Made by a program: the position numbers and the translations under genes. Shown piece after piece: positions 1 through 7,771 of a DNA stretch of 48,759 nucleotides; position 1 is the first letter of the stretch, and the number at the start of each line of letters is the position of its first letter. A model generated the notes under the pieces. That model saw only the letters and a program-made list of their open reading frames with translations. It was not told the origin of the DNA and did no database searches. This stretch comes from UBA2922 sp035352555. GTDB lineage: Bacteria; Bacillota; Clostridia; Oscillospirales; Oscillospiraceae. The DNA is taken from the NCBI GenBank assembly GCA_035352555.1, contig DAOPXW010000002.1, forward strand, positions 1-48,759. Direction: 5' to 3'.

Positions 1-2
1 AT

Positions 3-86
3 GTGGCCAAGGTGTTGGTTGAAAAATTCGGTATTGCGGGTGTCGGAACAGTTGATGATGATATCAAACTGTTCATGAATGCCTGA
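3..86 (+). CDS. C-terminal end of a probable hybrid-cluster protein (hydroxylamine reductase-like), cut by window start
   Basis: Only the last 27 codons are present, open from the window edge and ending at TGA 84-86. The tail contains VLVEKFGI followed by TVDDDIKLFMNA. This resembles the extreme C-terminus of Hcp proteins, where a TVEED-type segment precedes the last residues (family knowledge). The distantly related carbon monoxide dehydrogenase CooS ends in a similar way, so it is the main alternative. The ferredoxin gene starts 21 bases downstream, which fits an Hcp and electron-donor pair. The catalytic part lies outside the window, so the assignment rests on a short tail only. Confidence 0.55.
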   Translation: MAKVLVEKFGIAGVGTVDDDIKLFMNA

Positions 87-107
87 TTCAGAAAGGAATA
101 TCAGTAT

Positions 108-296
108 ATGAAAGCGATGATTGACAGGGAAGGCTGTATTTCCTGCGGGCTATGTGCATCCACCTGTCCGGAGGTATTCCGGATGGCCGATGACGGACGC
201 GCGGAGATTTGCGCGGACCCTGTTCCTGAATCTGCGAAAGGTACGGCGGCAGAAGCGCGGGATAACTGTCCCGTCTCTGTTATCACGGTAGAATAG
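108..296 (+). CDS. Small single-cluster [4Fe-4S] ferredoxin
   Basis: This 62-residue soluble protein has the arrangement C10-x2-C13-x2-C16-x3-C20-P and a distant C54-P. That is the layout of monocluster ferredoxins, in which C10, C13, C16 and the late cysteine bind one [4Fe-4S] cluster. C20 sits where related ferredoxins carry a disulfide or a second-cluster remnant. Like many such proteins it is acidic overall. The ATG at 108 follows an AAGGA ribosome-binding site. The gene lies 21 bases after the probable hcp tail and is closed by a strong terminator, so the two are probably cotranscribed and this ferredoxin may donate electrons to the upstream enzyme (inference). Confidence 0.85.
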   Translation: MKAMIDREGCISCGLCASTCPEVFRMADDGRAEICADPVPESAKGTAAEARDNCPVSVITVE

Positions 297-305
297 CCAT
301 GAATC

Positions 306-345
306 AGCACCCTTCTGAATGGTTTTAGCAGTTCAGAAGGGTGCT
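306..345 (+). terminator. Rho-independent terminator after the ferredoxin
   Basis: A perfect 14-base inverted repeat (AGCACCCTTCTGAA, 306-319, with TTCAGAAGGGTGCT, 332-345) surrounds a 12-base loop and runs into a short TTTAAT tail. It lies 10 bases after the ferredoxin stop. Confidence 0.85.
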
Positions 346-379
346 TTAATTGGAACTCTCAGAGGGCAAGGGGTGTAAA

Positions 380-868
380 ATGAACCATATTGGGCAAGTA
401 ATAAATGCTATGATCGCGTATTACGCCGGGGATGTTCGGCGAATCAACCATTTCCTGAAGGTGTATAGTTTTGCCAAGACAATCGGAGAGATGGAAGGAT
501 TAGACGAAAGCACGCAAGAGATTATTGAAATCGCGGCGCTTACTCATGACATTGGGATTAAAAACAGCGAGAAAAAGTACAACAGCTCCGCTGGGAACTA
601 TCAGCAGATTGAAGGTCCGCCTGAAGCAAAAAAGCTTCTGGAGGGGTTAGGCATCGAATCGAGTGTTATTGACCGCGTTTGCTGGCTTATCGCGCATCAT
701 CATACCTATACCGACATTCAGGGAATCGATTATCAAATACTGGTTGAGGCGGACTTTCTTGTTAATTTTTATGAGGATAATATGTCGAATGACTCCGTTC
801 ACAGTGTCGGGAGTAAAATATTTAAAACATTGAGTGGGAAAGCTATTCTAAACGCAATATATGCATAA
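380..868 (+). CDS. HD-domain metal-dependent phosphohydrolase
   Basis: This 162-residue protein belongs to the HD superfamily. Its TH56-D57 pair sits in an LTHDIGIK helix, and a later AHHH segment follows around residues 112-116; together these form the usual metal-binding H...HD...H set. Family members hydrolyse nucleotides or other phosphate esters, but nothing here identifies the substrate. The C-terminal third is a smaller helical extension. I chose the ATG at 380 because AAGGGG lies 7 bases upstream; a TTG at 350 would add ten unconvincing residues. The gene stands alone between two terminators. Confidence 0.8.
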   Translation: MNHIGQVINAMIAYYAGDVRRINHFLKVYSFAKTIGEMEGLDESTQEIIEIAALTHDIGIKNSEKKYNSSAGNYQQIEGPPEAKKLLEGLGIESSVIDRVCWLIAHHHTYTDIQGIDYQILVEADFLVNFYEDNMSNDSVHSVGSKIFKTLSGKAILNAIYA

Positions 869-904
869 AGGAAAATTAAATCAACAATTAGTATGAATAC
901 GAAA

Positions 905-943
905 AAAGCGGTCTTGGCAGCATTTACTGCCAGACCGCTTTTA
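905..943 (+). terminator. Rho-independent terminator after the HD-domain gene
   Basis: The hairpin AGCGGTC-TTGGCAG with CTGCCA-GACCGCT (one bulged base) has a CATTTA-type loop and ends in TTTT. It lies 38 bases after the stop codon. Confidence 0.8.
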
Positions 944-966
944 ATCTATTATCTGGAGGTTTTATA

Positions 967-1371
967 ATGACAACGGATGAAAAAAAGCTTGATTCTCAAC
1001 AAGTAGCTCCGCCCTTACCTGACAACATCGGAATAACTCAATCCTCGGGATTAGATCATCACGCAGTCTTCAATCGGCAGCGCGTGGATCAGTTCGTGGA
1101 GCAGGACGTCGCCAGCACGGAAAGCGCGCGCCAGCACAAGGACGCCACCGATCTCATCTGCCAGCCGGATACCGAACAGCGGCAGCTCATCCGCCGCCTG
1201 ACTCCTCTGGAGTGTGAACGACTCCAGGGTTTCCCGGACGGCTGGACGGAGATCCCAGGTGCGTCAGACAGCGCCCGTTACAAGGCGCTGGGCAACAGCG
1301 TGGCAATCCCATGCGTGACCTTCGTCCTGCGCGGCATCGCCGCCGTACTGAGAGCGGCGGGCAGTGGGTAA
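967..1371 (+). pseudogene. C-terminal remnant of a phage/ICE-type DNA (cytosine-5) methyltransferase fused to a foreign N-terminus
   Basis: The last two thirds match the end of Dcm-type C5 methyltransferases of phages and conjugative elements. They include an SARQHKDATDLI linker, motif IX (RRLTPLECERLQGFPDGW) and motif X (YKALGNSVAIP). The catalytic PCQ and ENV motifs and the SAM site are absent, so the product cannot methylate DNA. The first 30 residues (from an ATG with a good GGAGG site) do not look like a methyltransferase and are encoded by AT-richer DNA; the change falls near base 1057. The ORF therefore looks like a join of the start of another gene to a methyltransferase tail, either by recombination or by misassembly. 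Confidence 0.75.
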
Positions 1372-1471
1372 TATGCTTCACTTAGCCCATATTCTTCGTT
1401 GGTTCTGGTCATAGCTATTGCGCCGCGCTCCCGCTATACTTGGCTTGCAAATCAGGAAAGGAGCTGTCACC

Positions 1472-1783
1472 GTGGAAACGACAAAAAACCTCTGCGCTCA
1501 GATCCCCGAGTCCCTGCACGCCAGAGTGCGGACAGAACAGGAGCAGTCGGGCCAGACGCTCAGCCAATACGTCACCGCGCTCATAACCGAATATTACAAT
1601 CTGAAAGAAGGACGAAAAATGGAAGGCACCAGAACCATGGCGTTTCAGATCCCGGAGGAACTGTTCCAGCGGATCAAGCGTTACCTCGACAGCGAGTCGG
1701 AGCGAACCGGCAAGAAGGTAAGCCAGCGGGAGTTCGTGCTGGGACTGATCCAAAAAGCGCTGGACGACGCGAACATCGCATAA
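1472..1783 (+). CDS. Small ribbon-helix-helix-like protein of a conjugative element
   Basis: This protein of about 103 residues has two similar halves. Each carries a short beta-like stretch followed by helices: LCAQIPESLHARVR with TLSQYVTALI, then MAFQIPEELFQRIK with SQREFVLGLIQKAL. That is the look of tandem ribbon-helix-helix units, which bind DNA as paired strands. I recognise close relatives as small orphan genes of Clostridiales integrative conjugative elements, usually near the methyltransferase and mating-pore genes. I chose the GTG at 1472 because AGGAAAGGAG lies 7 bases upstream; the ORF is open for 18 more codons. Five bases after the stop the sequence enters a gap of N. Confidence 0.6.
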   Translation: METTKNLCAQIPESLHARVRTEQEQSGQTLSQYVTALITEYYNLKEGRKMEGTRTMAFQIPEELFQRIKRYLDSESERTGKKVSQREFVLGLIQKALDDANIA

Positions 1784-1787
1784 TCAA

Positions 1788-1887
1788 NNNNNNNNNNNNN
1801 NNNNNNNNNNNNNNNNNNNNNNNNNNNNNNNNNNNNNNNNNNNNNNNNNNNNNNNNNNNNNNNNNNNNNNNNNNNNNNNNNNNNNNN
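1788..1887. other. Scaffold gap (100 N)
   Basis: Exactly 100 N, the conventional filler for a gap of unknown size. Any reading frame drawn through it is meaningless. It lies inside the conjugative-element fragment. Confidence 0.99.
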
Positions 1888-1971
1888 ACCAGCATCCGCG
1901 ATTTTATCGTGAACGCCTTCGGTTTCTTTTTCGGGAAGCAGCAGATCTACTACTGGAGGATAAAAACATGA
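1888..1971 (+). CDS. C-terminal tail of an unidentified conjugative-element protein, 5' part lost in the gap
   Basis: After the gap a frame stays open for 27 codons (IRDFIVNAFGFFFGKQ... ending YYWRIKT) and stops at TGA 1969-1971. That stop overlaps the ATG of the next gene in an ATGA arrangement, which indicates translational coupling and supports this as a real gene end. Too little remains to name it. Its position just before the next protein suggests a mating-pore or accessory gene. Confidence 0.45.
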   Translation, partial: TSIRDFIVNAFGFFFGKQQIYYWRIKT

Positions 1972-2537
1972 GCAGAAAAAAGAAGAACGCCGAGCGTGAG
2001 CGGCAGTCCACACGTCAGCTCATCGGCATCGACGGGATCTCCGAATACAGCCTTCTGACCAGCCATGGAGAGCTGGTCTTTTTTTCAATCAAACCGACCA
2101 ACATCAGCGTTCTGTCCGACGCCAGCGTGGCGGCGCGGATCTACGCCCTGATGACCGTCCTCAAAGGCCAGGTGGAGGTGGAGATGCTCTGCATTAACAG
2201 CCGGGAAAACTTTGAGGAAAACAAGAGCTTCCTGAAAGCGCGGACGAATGCGGAGAACCTGCCCGCTGTGCGGAAACTGCTGGAGCTGGAGGCAGTCAGT
2301 CTCGACCGCCTCCAGCTGCAGATGGCAACCGCCCGTGAGTTTCTTATCATCGTGCGCCTGAAAAGAGAAGAGGAAACGGATGCGCGCGCTCACCTGACGA
2401 CGATAGAAAAATCTCTCAAAGATCAGGGATTCACCGTGCGTCTGTGCGAGAGCGTGGACATCAAACGGCTCCTCGGCGTTTACTATGAGCAGAATGTCAC
2501 GACAGAAAAATACGAGGACAACGACGGAGATCGCTGA
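1968..2537 (+). CDS. Conjugative-element protein of unknown function
   Basis: This 189-residue soluble protein is mixed alpha/beta with a basic start (SRKKKNAERER). I recognise it as a gene conserved in conjugation regions of Clostridiales integrative elements, next to the VirB4/PrgI-type genes. It has no Walker motif, signal peptide or membrane helix. Conserved-looking blocks are EYSLLTSHGELVFFSIKPTNISVLS, shown here only in part by EYSLLTSHGELVFF, and GVYYEQNVTTE near the end. The ATG at 1968 overlaps the previous stop and follows GGAGG. The protein ends at DGDR and the following bases already belong to a truncated flavoenzyme, so its natural C-terminus may be missing. Confidence 0.55.
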   Translation: MSRKKKNAERERQSTRQLIGIDGISEYSLLTSHGELVFFSIKPTNISVLSDASVAARIYALMTVLKGQVEVEMLCINSRENFEENKSFLKARTNAENLPAVRKLLELEAVSLDRLQLQMATAREFLIIVRLKREEETDARAHLTTIEKSLKDQGFTVRLCESVDIKRLLGVYYEQNVTTEKYEDNDGDR

Positions 2538-2545
2538 CTGGCTTT

Positions 2546-3694
2546 GTGGCTTCAGGCGCACATGTGGACATGGCGGCAGAGATCAAGAAACACGTTCATA
2601 TCCCGGTGTCCGTTATCAGCGGCATCAACACGCCGGAGCTGGCTGAGAAAATTCTTGCGGAGGGCAAGGTCGATATTGTCGGCATGGGCCGCGCGCTGAT
2701 CTGCGACCCTGAGTTCCCCAATAAAGCCCGTCATGGCCATCCTGAGGACATCGTCCACTGCCTGCGCTGCAACTACTGTATTTCGAATCTGGCCTTTGAT
2801 CCTCTGCCGTGGGGGCAGAATATGCAATTCGGATGCGCTGCCAACCCCAGGATTGCGCGCGATCTAATGATTACCCGCATGAAGGAACCCGAAGCATCCC
2901 GCAAGGTTGTCGTTGTGGGTGGGGGCCCCGGCGGCCTGAACGCGGCGATCACCGCAGCGCAGCGCGGACACAAAGTGGTTCTGCTCGAAAAGAGTGATGC
3001 GCTGGGCGGCAACCTGAAGATTATGGAATGCGAGCCGAAGAAGAAGGACATGGTCCTCTATCGGGATTACCTTGTTTGTCAGATCCGGAAAAATAATGTT
3101 GAAGTCCATTTAAATACTCCCGCAACACTTGATATTGTCAAATCCTTCAAGCCTGATGCCGTCATCTGCGCAGTGGGCTCCAATATCATGATTCCCCCCA
3201 TCAAAGGGATTGACCGGGATAAGGTTCTCACCTTCATGGACGCCTTCTATAAGCCGGAGACTATGGGGAAGGATGTAATTATTATTGGCGGCGGTATTGT
3301 GGCATGTGAGGCGGCCATCTGCCTTGCCGATCATGACCCTGAACGCAAAATCCACCTGATTGAAATGCGCAATGTTCTGTGTGATCCCAATTACGTTTAT
3401 CACTATAACACCATGATTCCTTACCTTGACAAGCATCCGCAGATTGACTATCGCCTCAGCACGCGGTGCGTTGCGGCGTCGGATACCAGTGTGACCGTTG
3501 AGAAGGACGGTATTCAGGAAACGCTTACCACGGAGTCCGTGGTATTTGCAACAGGCCTTACTCCAAATAAAAAGCTTGTAGAAGCGCTGCGCGAGTCCTC
3601 CCTGGATTTCTACCCGATCGGTGACTGCGTCGATGCAACCAATATCCGTGACGCGACAAGGGCCGGTTACTTTGCGGCAATGAACATCCTGTGA
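2546..3694 (+). pseudogene. 5'-truncated enoate reductase / NADH:flavin oxidoreductase (Old Yellow Enzyme-FadH family)
   Basis: The 382 codons correspond to the last part of a 2,4-dienoyl-CoA/2-enoate reductase-type flavoprotein. They hold the end of the FMN TIM barrel (ELAEKILAEGKVDIVGMGRALICDPEFP) and the [4Fe-4S] cysteines of CLRCNYC plus a later GC in a GCAANP segment. Then come an FAD dinucleotide motif (VVVVGGGPGGLNAA), an NAD(P)H motif (VIIIGGGIVACEAA) and a closing GDC-type segment. About 270 N-terminal residues, including most of the FMN barrel, are missing. The GTG at 2546 has no ribosome-binding site. The 5' break coincides with the end of the conjugative-element fragment, so I call it a broken gene or an assembly join. 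Confidence 0.75.
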
Positions 3695-3710
3695 TATCTC
3701 TTTAATATAA

Positions 3711-3750
3711 AACGAAGGAGCTGTAACAATCACGAAACAGCTCCTTCGTT
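3711..3750. terminator. Bidirectional terminator between the flavoenzyme and the GntR gene
   Basis: A perfect 14-base inverted repeat (AACGAAGGAGCTGT, 3711-3724, with ACAGCTCCTTCGTT, 3737-3750) lies between convergent genes. On the minus strand it runs into TTTTAT. Its right arm overlaps the stop codon of the GntR gene. Confidence 0.8.
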
Positions 3751-4498
3751 ATTTCTCCTGATCCGGTAATTTCATTATGTTGGGATTCAGATGCGCAACC
3801 GTGATGCGTTTGGCTTTTGTCAAATCGCCGCTCTTAACGGCGCAATAAAGGTCATAGTGGGCTCTAATAAACCGTTCCATATCATCCCGATTCGATGTAT
3901 CAAGTCTGTTATAATACCAACGTGAAACAAAGTTGGTGCATATCTGCTGCTTTATTGCTTCCTGCGCCGCCTTGTAGACCAGCGGATAAAGGAGGTTCCC
4001 GCTTAGCTCACACATAGTCAAATGAAACTTATAGTCAAGTTCAACGACGGTTTTCTGCGCTTCTTTGTCAAACACCGTAATGCTGTGCATGTAATTTCCG
4101 AAGGCTTCGCATGCGTCATATAACCGCTGGAAGTCTTCTTTCGATGCTTTCAGAATGGCAAGCCTGACGCATTCGGTATCGATCAGACGACGGAAATCGC
4201 TGACATCATTCAACATCTGAGGCTCGAGCACCAAAGAGGAAACGGCCTGAAGCAGGCGGTCGTTATCACGTTTCTTTACAAAACTGCCCTCTCCGTTTTT
4301 TGTTTCTACATAATCAAGCGCACTTAGCCTTGCAATAGCGGCGCGGACTGTAAGTCTGCTTACATTGTATTTCTGCGCTATAGCAGATTCGGACATAAGC
4401 TTTTGGCCGGGAACGTAATCGCCCGACTCCAGTTCCTCTTTTAGAATATTAAATAATTGCTCCGCCAAGCTGTCTTTGCAAATAAAATTATTCGCCAT
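3749..4498 (-). CDS. GntR-family transcriptional regulator, FCD (FadR-like) subgroup
   Basis: This 249-residue regulator has an N-terminal winged helix-turn-helix (about residues 8-75; LAEQLFNILKEELESG, SESAIAQKYNVSRLTVRAAI). An all-helical FCD ligand domain follows, with the usual D...E...H pattern (DFRRLIDTECVRLAI, DYKFHLTMCELSGN, HYDLYCAV) that binds a metal and an organic acid in relatives. The ATG at 4498 follows GAGG, and a good promoter lies 60-90 bases further up; a longer frame to 4786 crosses that promoter and is rejected. It is convergent with the truncated enoate-reductase gene and may once have controlled it (inference). The effector is not predictable. Confidence 0.85.
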   Translation of the reverse strand: MANNFICKDSLAEQLFNILKEELESGDYVPGQKLMSESAIAQKYNVSRLTVRAAIARLSALDYVETKNGEGSFVKKRDNDRLLQAVSSLVLEPQMLNDVSDFRRLIDTECVRLAILKASKEDFQRLYDACEAFGNYMHSITVFDKEAQKTVVELDYKFHLTMCELSGNLLYPLVYKAAQEAIKQQICTNFVSRWYYNRLDTSNRDDMERFIRAHYDLYCAVKSGDLTKAKRITVAHLNPNIMKLPDQEK

Positions 4499-4556
4499 AA
4501 ACCAACCTCGATTCAAAAGGAAATTGCTTCCTGTATAACAAGCTGTAAGCAATATT

Positions 4557-4585
4557 ATATTACCACAATCATGCGCACATTTCAA
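4557..4585 (-). promoter_or_regulatory. Sigma-A-type promoter for the GntR gene
   Basis: Read on the minus strand, TTGAAA (4580-4585) and TAATAT (4557-4562) are separated by 17 bases and lie about 60 bases upstream of the ATG at 4498. Confidence 0.6.
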
Positions 4586-4752
4586 ATATGAAATTAATAT
4601 ATATCTGCTGAGCAAAGGCGTTTTTTCTATCGATACCGAGAACGGCATCCGATAAAAGAGAATGTTATCCTGCCCGGAAGCGGTTTTGGAGCCTGTCGCC
4701 GCAAAAAATACAATTTTACGGTTGCTTTCCCCCGGCCGGCAAAAAATATAAG

Positions 4753-4781
4753 TTGACTTGCGGGAAATAAGGGTGTATACT
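4753..4781 (+). promoter_or_regulatory. Sigma-A-type promoter for the cold-shock gene
   Basis: TTGACT (4753-4758), a 17-base spacer and TATACT (4776-4781) form a near-consensus promoter. Transcription would begin near 4788, leaving a leader of about 114 bases before the csp start codon. Confidence 0.75.
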
Positions 4782-4814
4782 GACACCGTATTTCGAATGT
4801 ATGATGATTTGTTT

Positions 4815-4860
4815 CACAGGTTTTTGTCATTTCGTATTGACAAATCGCCTGTGGTTTTTT
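4815..4860 (+). promoter_or_regulatory. Leader hairpin with T-tract upstream of csp (possible attenuator)
   Basis: Within the csp leader, CACAGG (4815-4820) can pair with CCTGTG (4848-4853). Inside that, TTGTCA (4824-4829) pairs with TGACAA (4838-4843). The hairpin is followed directly by a GTTTTTT run. It has the form of an intrinsic terminator, yet it sits between the promoter and the ribosome-binding site. It may attenuate csp transcription or act as a temperature-responsive leader element. Confidence 0.5.
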
Positions 4861-4901
4861 GTTTTCTATTTCCGAAATAACTTTTTGTAGGAGGTACCAA
4901 T

Positions 4902-5111
4902 ATGAACGGTACTGTAAAATGGTTCAATGGGGACAAAGGCTTTGGCTTTATTTCTAACGACAACGGCGGCGATGATGTTTTTGTTCATTTCTCCGCTATC
5001 CAAAGTGCAGGATACAAGTCTTTGGATGAAGGCCAAAAGGTGACTTTTGATACGGAAACCGACCCCAAGAATCCCAAGAAGCTGCGTGCAATTAACGTTC
5101 ACGTGGTCTGA
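4902..5111 (+). CDS. Cold-shock protein (CspA/CspB family)
   Basis: This 69-residue single OB-fold protein carries both RNA-binding motifs, RNP1 (KGFGFIS) and RNP2 (VFVHF), after the typical NGTVKWFN start. Family members bind single-stranded RNA/DNA and melt RNA structure, mainly at low temperature and in stationary phase. The ATG at 4902 follows a consensus AGGAGG. The length is slightly above the usual 66-67 residues because of a GGD insertion before VFVHF. It is monocistronic, between its own promoter and a terminator. A DEAD-box RNA helicase, a common functional companion, follows as a separate unit. Confidence 0.95.
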   Translation: MNGTVKWFNGDKGFGFISNDNGGDDVFVHFSAIQSAGYKSLDEGQKVTFDTETDPKNPKKLRAINVHVV

Positions 5112-5173
5112 GCACTTACCCAAACTGCCCGTTTTTGAGGGTGCGTCTTAGGGCTTTGTACTCCCGGAAAAAT

Positions 5174-5218
5174 ATCGGCATAGTTTGGTATGTAAATACT
5201 GGCTATGCCGATTTTTTT
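5174..5218 (+). terminator. Rho-independent terminator after csp
   Basis: The perfect 10-base stem ATCGGCATAG (5174-5183) with CTATGCCGAT (5203-5212) is followed by a run of seven T. Confidence 0.85.
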
Positions 5219-5360
5219 CCTGTTCAGTGACCATACATTTTCCGGGGCCAACCGGGCGCTGCCCGGTACCGGCCGTGAGAATGCAAATGCCACGGCTATT
5301 CCAGATGTTGCAGCAGGGCCAGGTCACAAAAAATTGTCATAAAAACAGAAAAGAGAACTT

Positions 5361-6626
5361 ATGAATTTCAGCGAAATGAATTTAGCGCAACCCATCCTTA
5401 AAGCTGTGGCGGAAGCCGGATATGACATCCCATCGCCGATCCAGGAGCAGACCATCCCCATTGTTCTTACCGGGCGCGATGTTCTTGGCTGCGCCCAAAC
5501 CGGCACAGGCAAAACAGCCGCCTTTGCGCTTCCCATCCTGCAGAATCTTTCAAAGCGCGGGCGCGGCGGTAAAATACGCGCGCTTGTGCTTACCCCAACG
5601 CGTGAGCTTGCGGTACAAAATTACGAAAGCTTTTGTCAATACGGCAAATATACCCCACTGCGCTGCGGCGTCGTCTTTGGAGGCGTAGGACAGTCCCCGC
5701 AAGTCGAGATGCTGCAAAAAGGCGTGGACATTCTGGTGGCGACGCCCGGACGCCTCAACGACCTTATCGGGCAGGGCTATATCAAGCTTGAGGGCCTGTC
5801 GGTTTTCGTGCTGGACGAGGCTGACCGGATGCTGGACATGGGGTTTATAAACGATGTGAAGCGGGTGCTGACCAAAATACCAAAGGTCAGACAAACGCTG
5901 ATGTTCAGCGCCACAATGCCGCCGGAGATAGAAAAGCTGGCGGACACCATGCTCATCAATCCTCAGACGGTGAAGGTTGACCCGGTTACAAGTACGGTGG
6001 AGGCCATTGACCAGTCCCTGTACTATGTGGACACGGGAAACAAGAAAAACCTGCTGGCAAAGCTCCTCATGGAGCCCGAGGTTCACAACGCCCTGGTGTT
6101 TACCCGCACGAAGCACGGGGCCGACAGAGTGGTGAGCGAGCTTGACAAAAAAGGGATCGACGCCATGGCAATCCACAGCAACAAGAGCCAGAATGCCCGC
6201 CAGAATGCGCTCAACGCCTTCAAAAGCGGGAAGATATGGGTGCTGGTGGCAACCGATATCGCCGCCCGCGGCATTGACATCGTAGAGCTTTCTCACGTTT
6301 TCAATTATGATCTTCCGGAGGAGCCGGAAATCTATATACACCGGATCGGCCGCACCGGGCGCGCCGGGCACGGCGGCTGTTCGGTCAGTTTCTGCAGCTA
6401 TGACGAGAAGGGCAGTCTGAAGGATATTCAGAAACTTATGGGCAAGGAAATTCCCGTCAAGGAAAGCGAATGGCCGATGACGCAGCTTCAGAGTACCCCA
6501 AAGCAGCCCCGCACGCAGCCGTCAGGCCGCGGTTCATCCGCAGCAGCAAAGCCGCGCGAAGGCCGGCGGCGTACCGGCGGCTACAGCCCGGCGCGCCGTG
6601 AAAACGGCAGCAAGCGCCCGAGATAG
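5361..6626 (+). CDS. DEAD-box ATP-dependent RNA helicase
   Basis: This 421-residue protein has the full helicase core: an F-x-Q-type Q-motif (PSPIQEQTIP), motif I AQTGTGKT (K51), PTRELA, TPGR, the DEAD box at about 152-155, SAT, then in domain 2 LVFTRT, ATDIAARGID and HRIGRTGRAG. After about residue 370 comes a basic Arg/Gly/Pro-rich tail, which in RhlE/CshA-type helicases provides extra RNA contacts. The role is ATP-driven RNA unwinding in ribosome assembly or mRNA turnover. The start is the ATG at 5361 with a weak AAGAGA site. The size and tail fit RhlE-like enzymes best; I cannot decide between subfamilies. Confidence 0.92.
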   Translation: MNFSEMNLAQPILKAVAEAGYDIPSPIQEQTIPIVLTGRDVLGCAQTGTGKTAAFALPILQNLSKRGRGGKIRALVLTPTRELAVQNYESFCQYGKYTPLRCGVVFGGVGQSPQVEMLQKGVDILVATPGRLNDLIGQGYIKLEGLSVFVLDEADRMLDMGFINDVKRVLTKIPKVRQTLMFSATMPPEIEKLADTMLINPQTVKVDPVTSTVEAIDQSLYYVDTGNKKNLLAKLLMEPEVHNALVFTRTKHGADRVVSELDKKGIDAMAIHSNKSQNARQNALNAFKSGKIWVLVATDIAARGIDIVELSHVFNYDLPEEPEIYIHRIGRTGRAGHGGCSVSFCSYDEKGSLKDIQKLMGKEIPVKESEWPMTQLQSTPKQPRTQPSGRGSSAAAKPREGRRRTGGYSPARRENGSKRPR

Positions 6627-6637
6627 CAGCGGGCAAA

Positions 6638-7651
6638 GTGGAAAAGGCGCCATATCAGCTAAAAAGTCGGGGGTGCGACGGCAGGGTATCGCATGAACGG
6701 CTGAAGGATAGGGAGCTCGACGAAAGAAAGCCGGATATTATATTGACAAACGCCACAGATAACGGGAGAAGAAATCCTGCCGCAAATATTGAAATTACGG
6801 TGACGAAGCCCATCGGTTTATTGGAATTGCTGTTATCCGAGTTAACCGGCCGTTCCAGAAACAATATTAAGTCTTTGCTTACCAACAGGGAAATATCTGT
6901 GGATGGGCATATCGTTACGCAGTATGACTATCCGCTGAGCAAAGGACAGATTGTCCGGATCGTCCGGTCGGTGAAACGCGGAGAGAAGCCGAAAGACCTG
7001 CTGCGGATTCTGTATGAAGATAAAGAGCTGATTGCCGTCAATAAGCCGGCGGGACTGCTGTCTGTATCAACAGACAGGGAAAACGAAAAGACAGTGTATC
7101 ATTTGCTGGCCGATTATATGCGCAGGAGTACCCCGAAAGGGCGCCCCTTCGTGGTGCATCGGCTGGACCGCGACACCTCCGGAGTGCTCCTGTTTGCAAA
7201 AAATGAAAGAATACAGAAAGCCTTACAGGACAATTGGGACAGTCTGGTTTTGCAGCGCTGTTATGCGGCGGCCGTCGAGGGACATCTCAAAGAGAAAAGC
7301 GGCAGAATTCATTCCTGGCTCAGGCAGACAAGCACGCTGCTCGTTTACTCCGCCAAAAATGCGGGAGACGGCTTGGAAGCCATCACAGATTATCAGGTAA
7401 TAGAAGAAAGCGCGAACTATTCCCTCGTAAATATTCAACTGGAAACCGGCCGAAAGAATCAAATCCGCGTCCACATGAAGGAGCTGGGGAATCCTGTCGT
7501 CGGAGATAAAAAATATGGCGCCAAAACCGATCCGCTGAAGCGATTGGGGCTGCATGCTTATAAGCTGGAGCTCATACATCCGTTCTCCGATACACGGATG
7601 TGCTTTGAAGCGGAGGTACCGGATGATCTGAAAGCGCTGTTTAAGCGCTGA
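6638..7651 (+). CDS. RluA-family RNA pseudouridine synthase with S4 domain
   Basis: This 337-residue protein has an S4 RNA-binding domain (about 65-115; LLELLLSEL, NREISVDGHIV) followed by the RluA catalytic domain with the signature HRLDRDTSG, in which D177 is the catalytic aspartate. Conserved GRKNQIRVH and KKYGA segments lie near the end. It converts uridines in rRNA or tRNA to pseudouridine; the target site is not predictable. It begins only 12 bases after the helicase stop, so the two are probably cotranscribed, joining two RNA-structure functions. The first 60 residues after the GTG at 6638 are not family-like, so translation may begin later. Confidence 0.88.
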   Translation: MEKAPYQLKSRGCDGRVSHERLKDRELDERKPDIILTNATDNGRRNPAANIEITVTKPIGLLELLLSELTGRSRNNIKSLLTNREISVDGHIVTQYDYPLSKGQIVRIVRSVKRGEKPKDLLRILYEDKELIAVNKPAGLLSVSTDRENEKTVYHLLADYMRRSTPKGRPFVVHRLDRDTSGVLLFAKNERIQKALQDNWDSLVLQRCYAAAVEGHLKEKSGRIHSWLRQTSTLLVYSAKNAGDGLEAITDYQVIEESANYSLVNIQLETGRKNQIRVHMKELGNPVVGDKKYGAKTDPLKRLGLHAYKLELIHPFSDTRMCFEAEVPDDLKALFKR

Positions 7652-7771
7652 ATACCGAAAAACCCGGCATCTTTTTGGGAACTTTACCTGACAGCCTTGT
7701 AAGCGCGTGACAGCTCCGCGTATTTTGCCCGGTCCTTCCCCGGTCGGAGCGGTGGATGCATTGCCGCTTTC

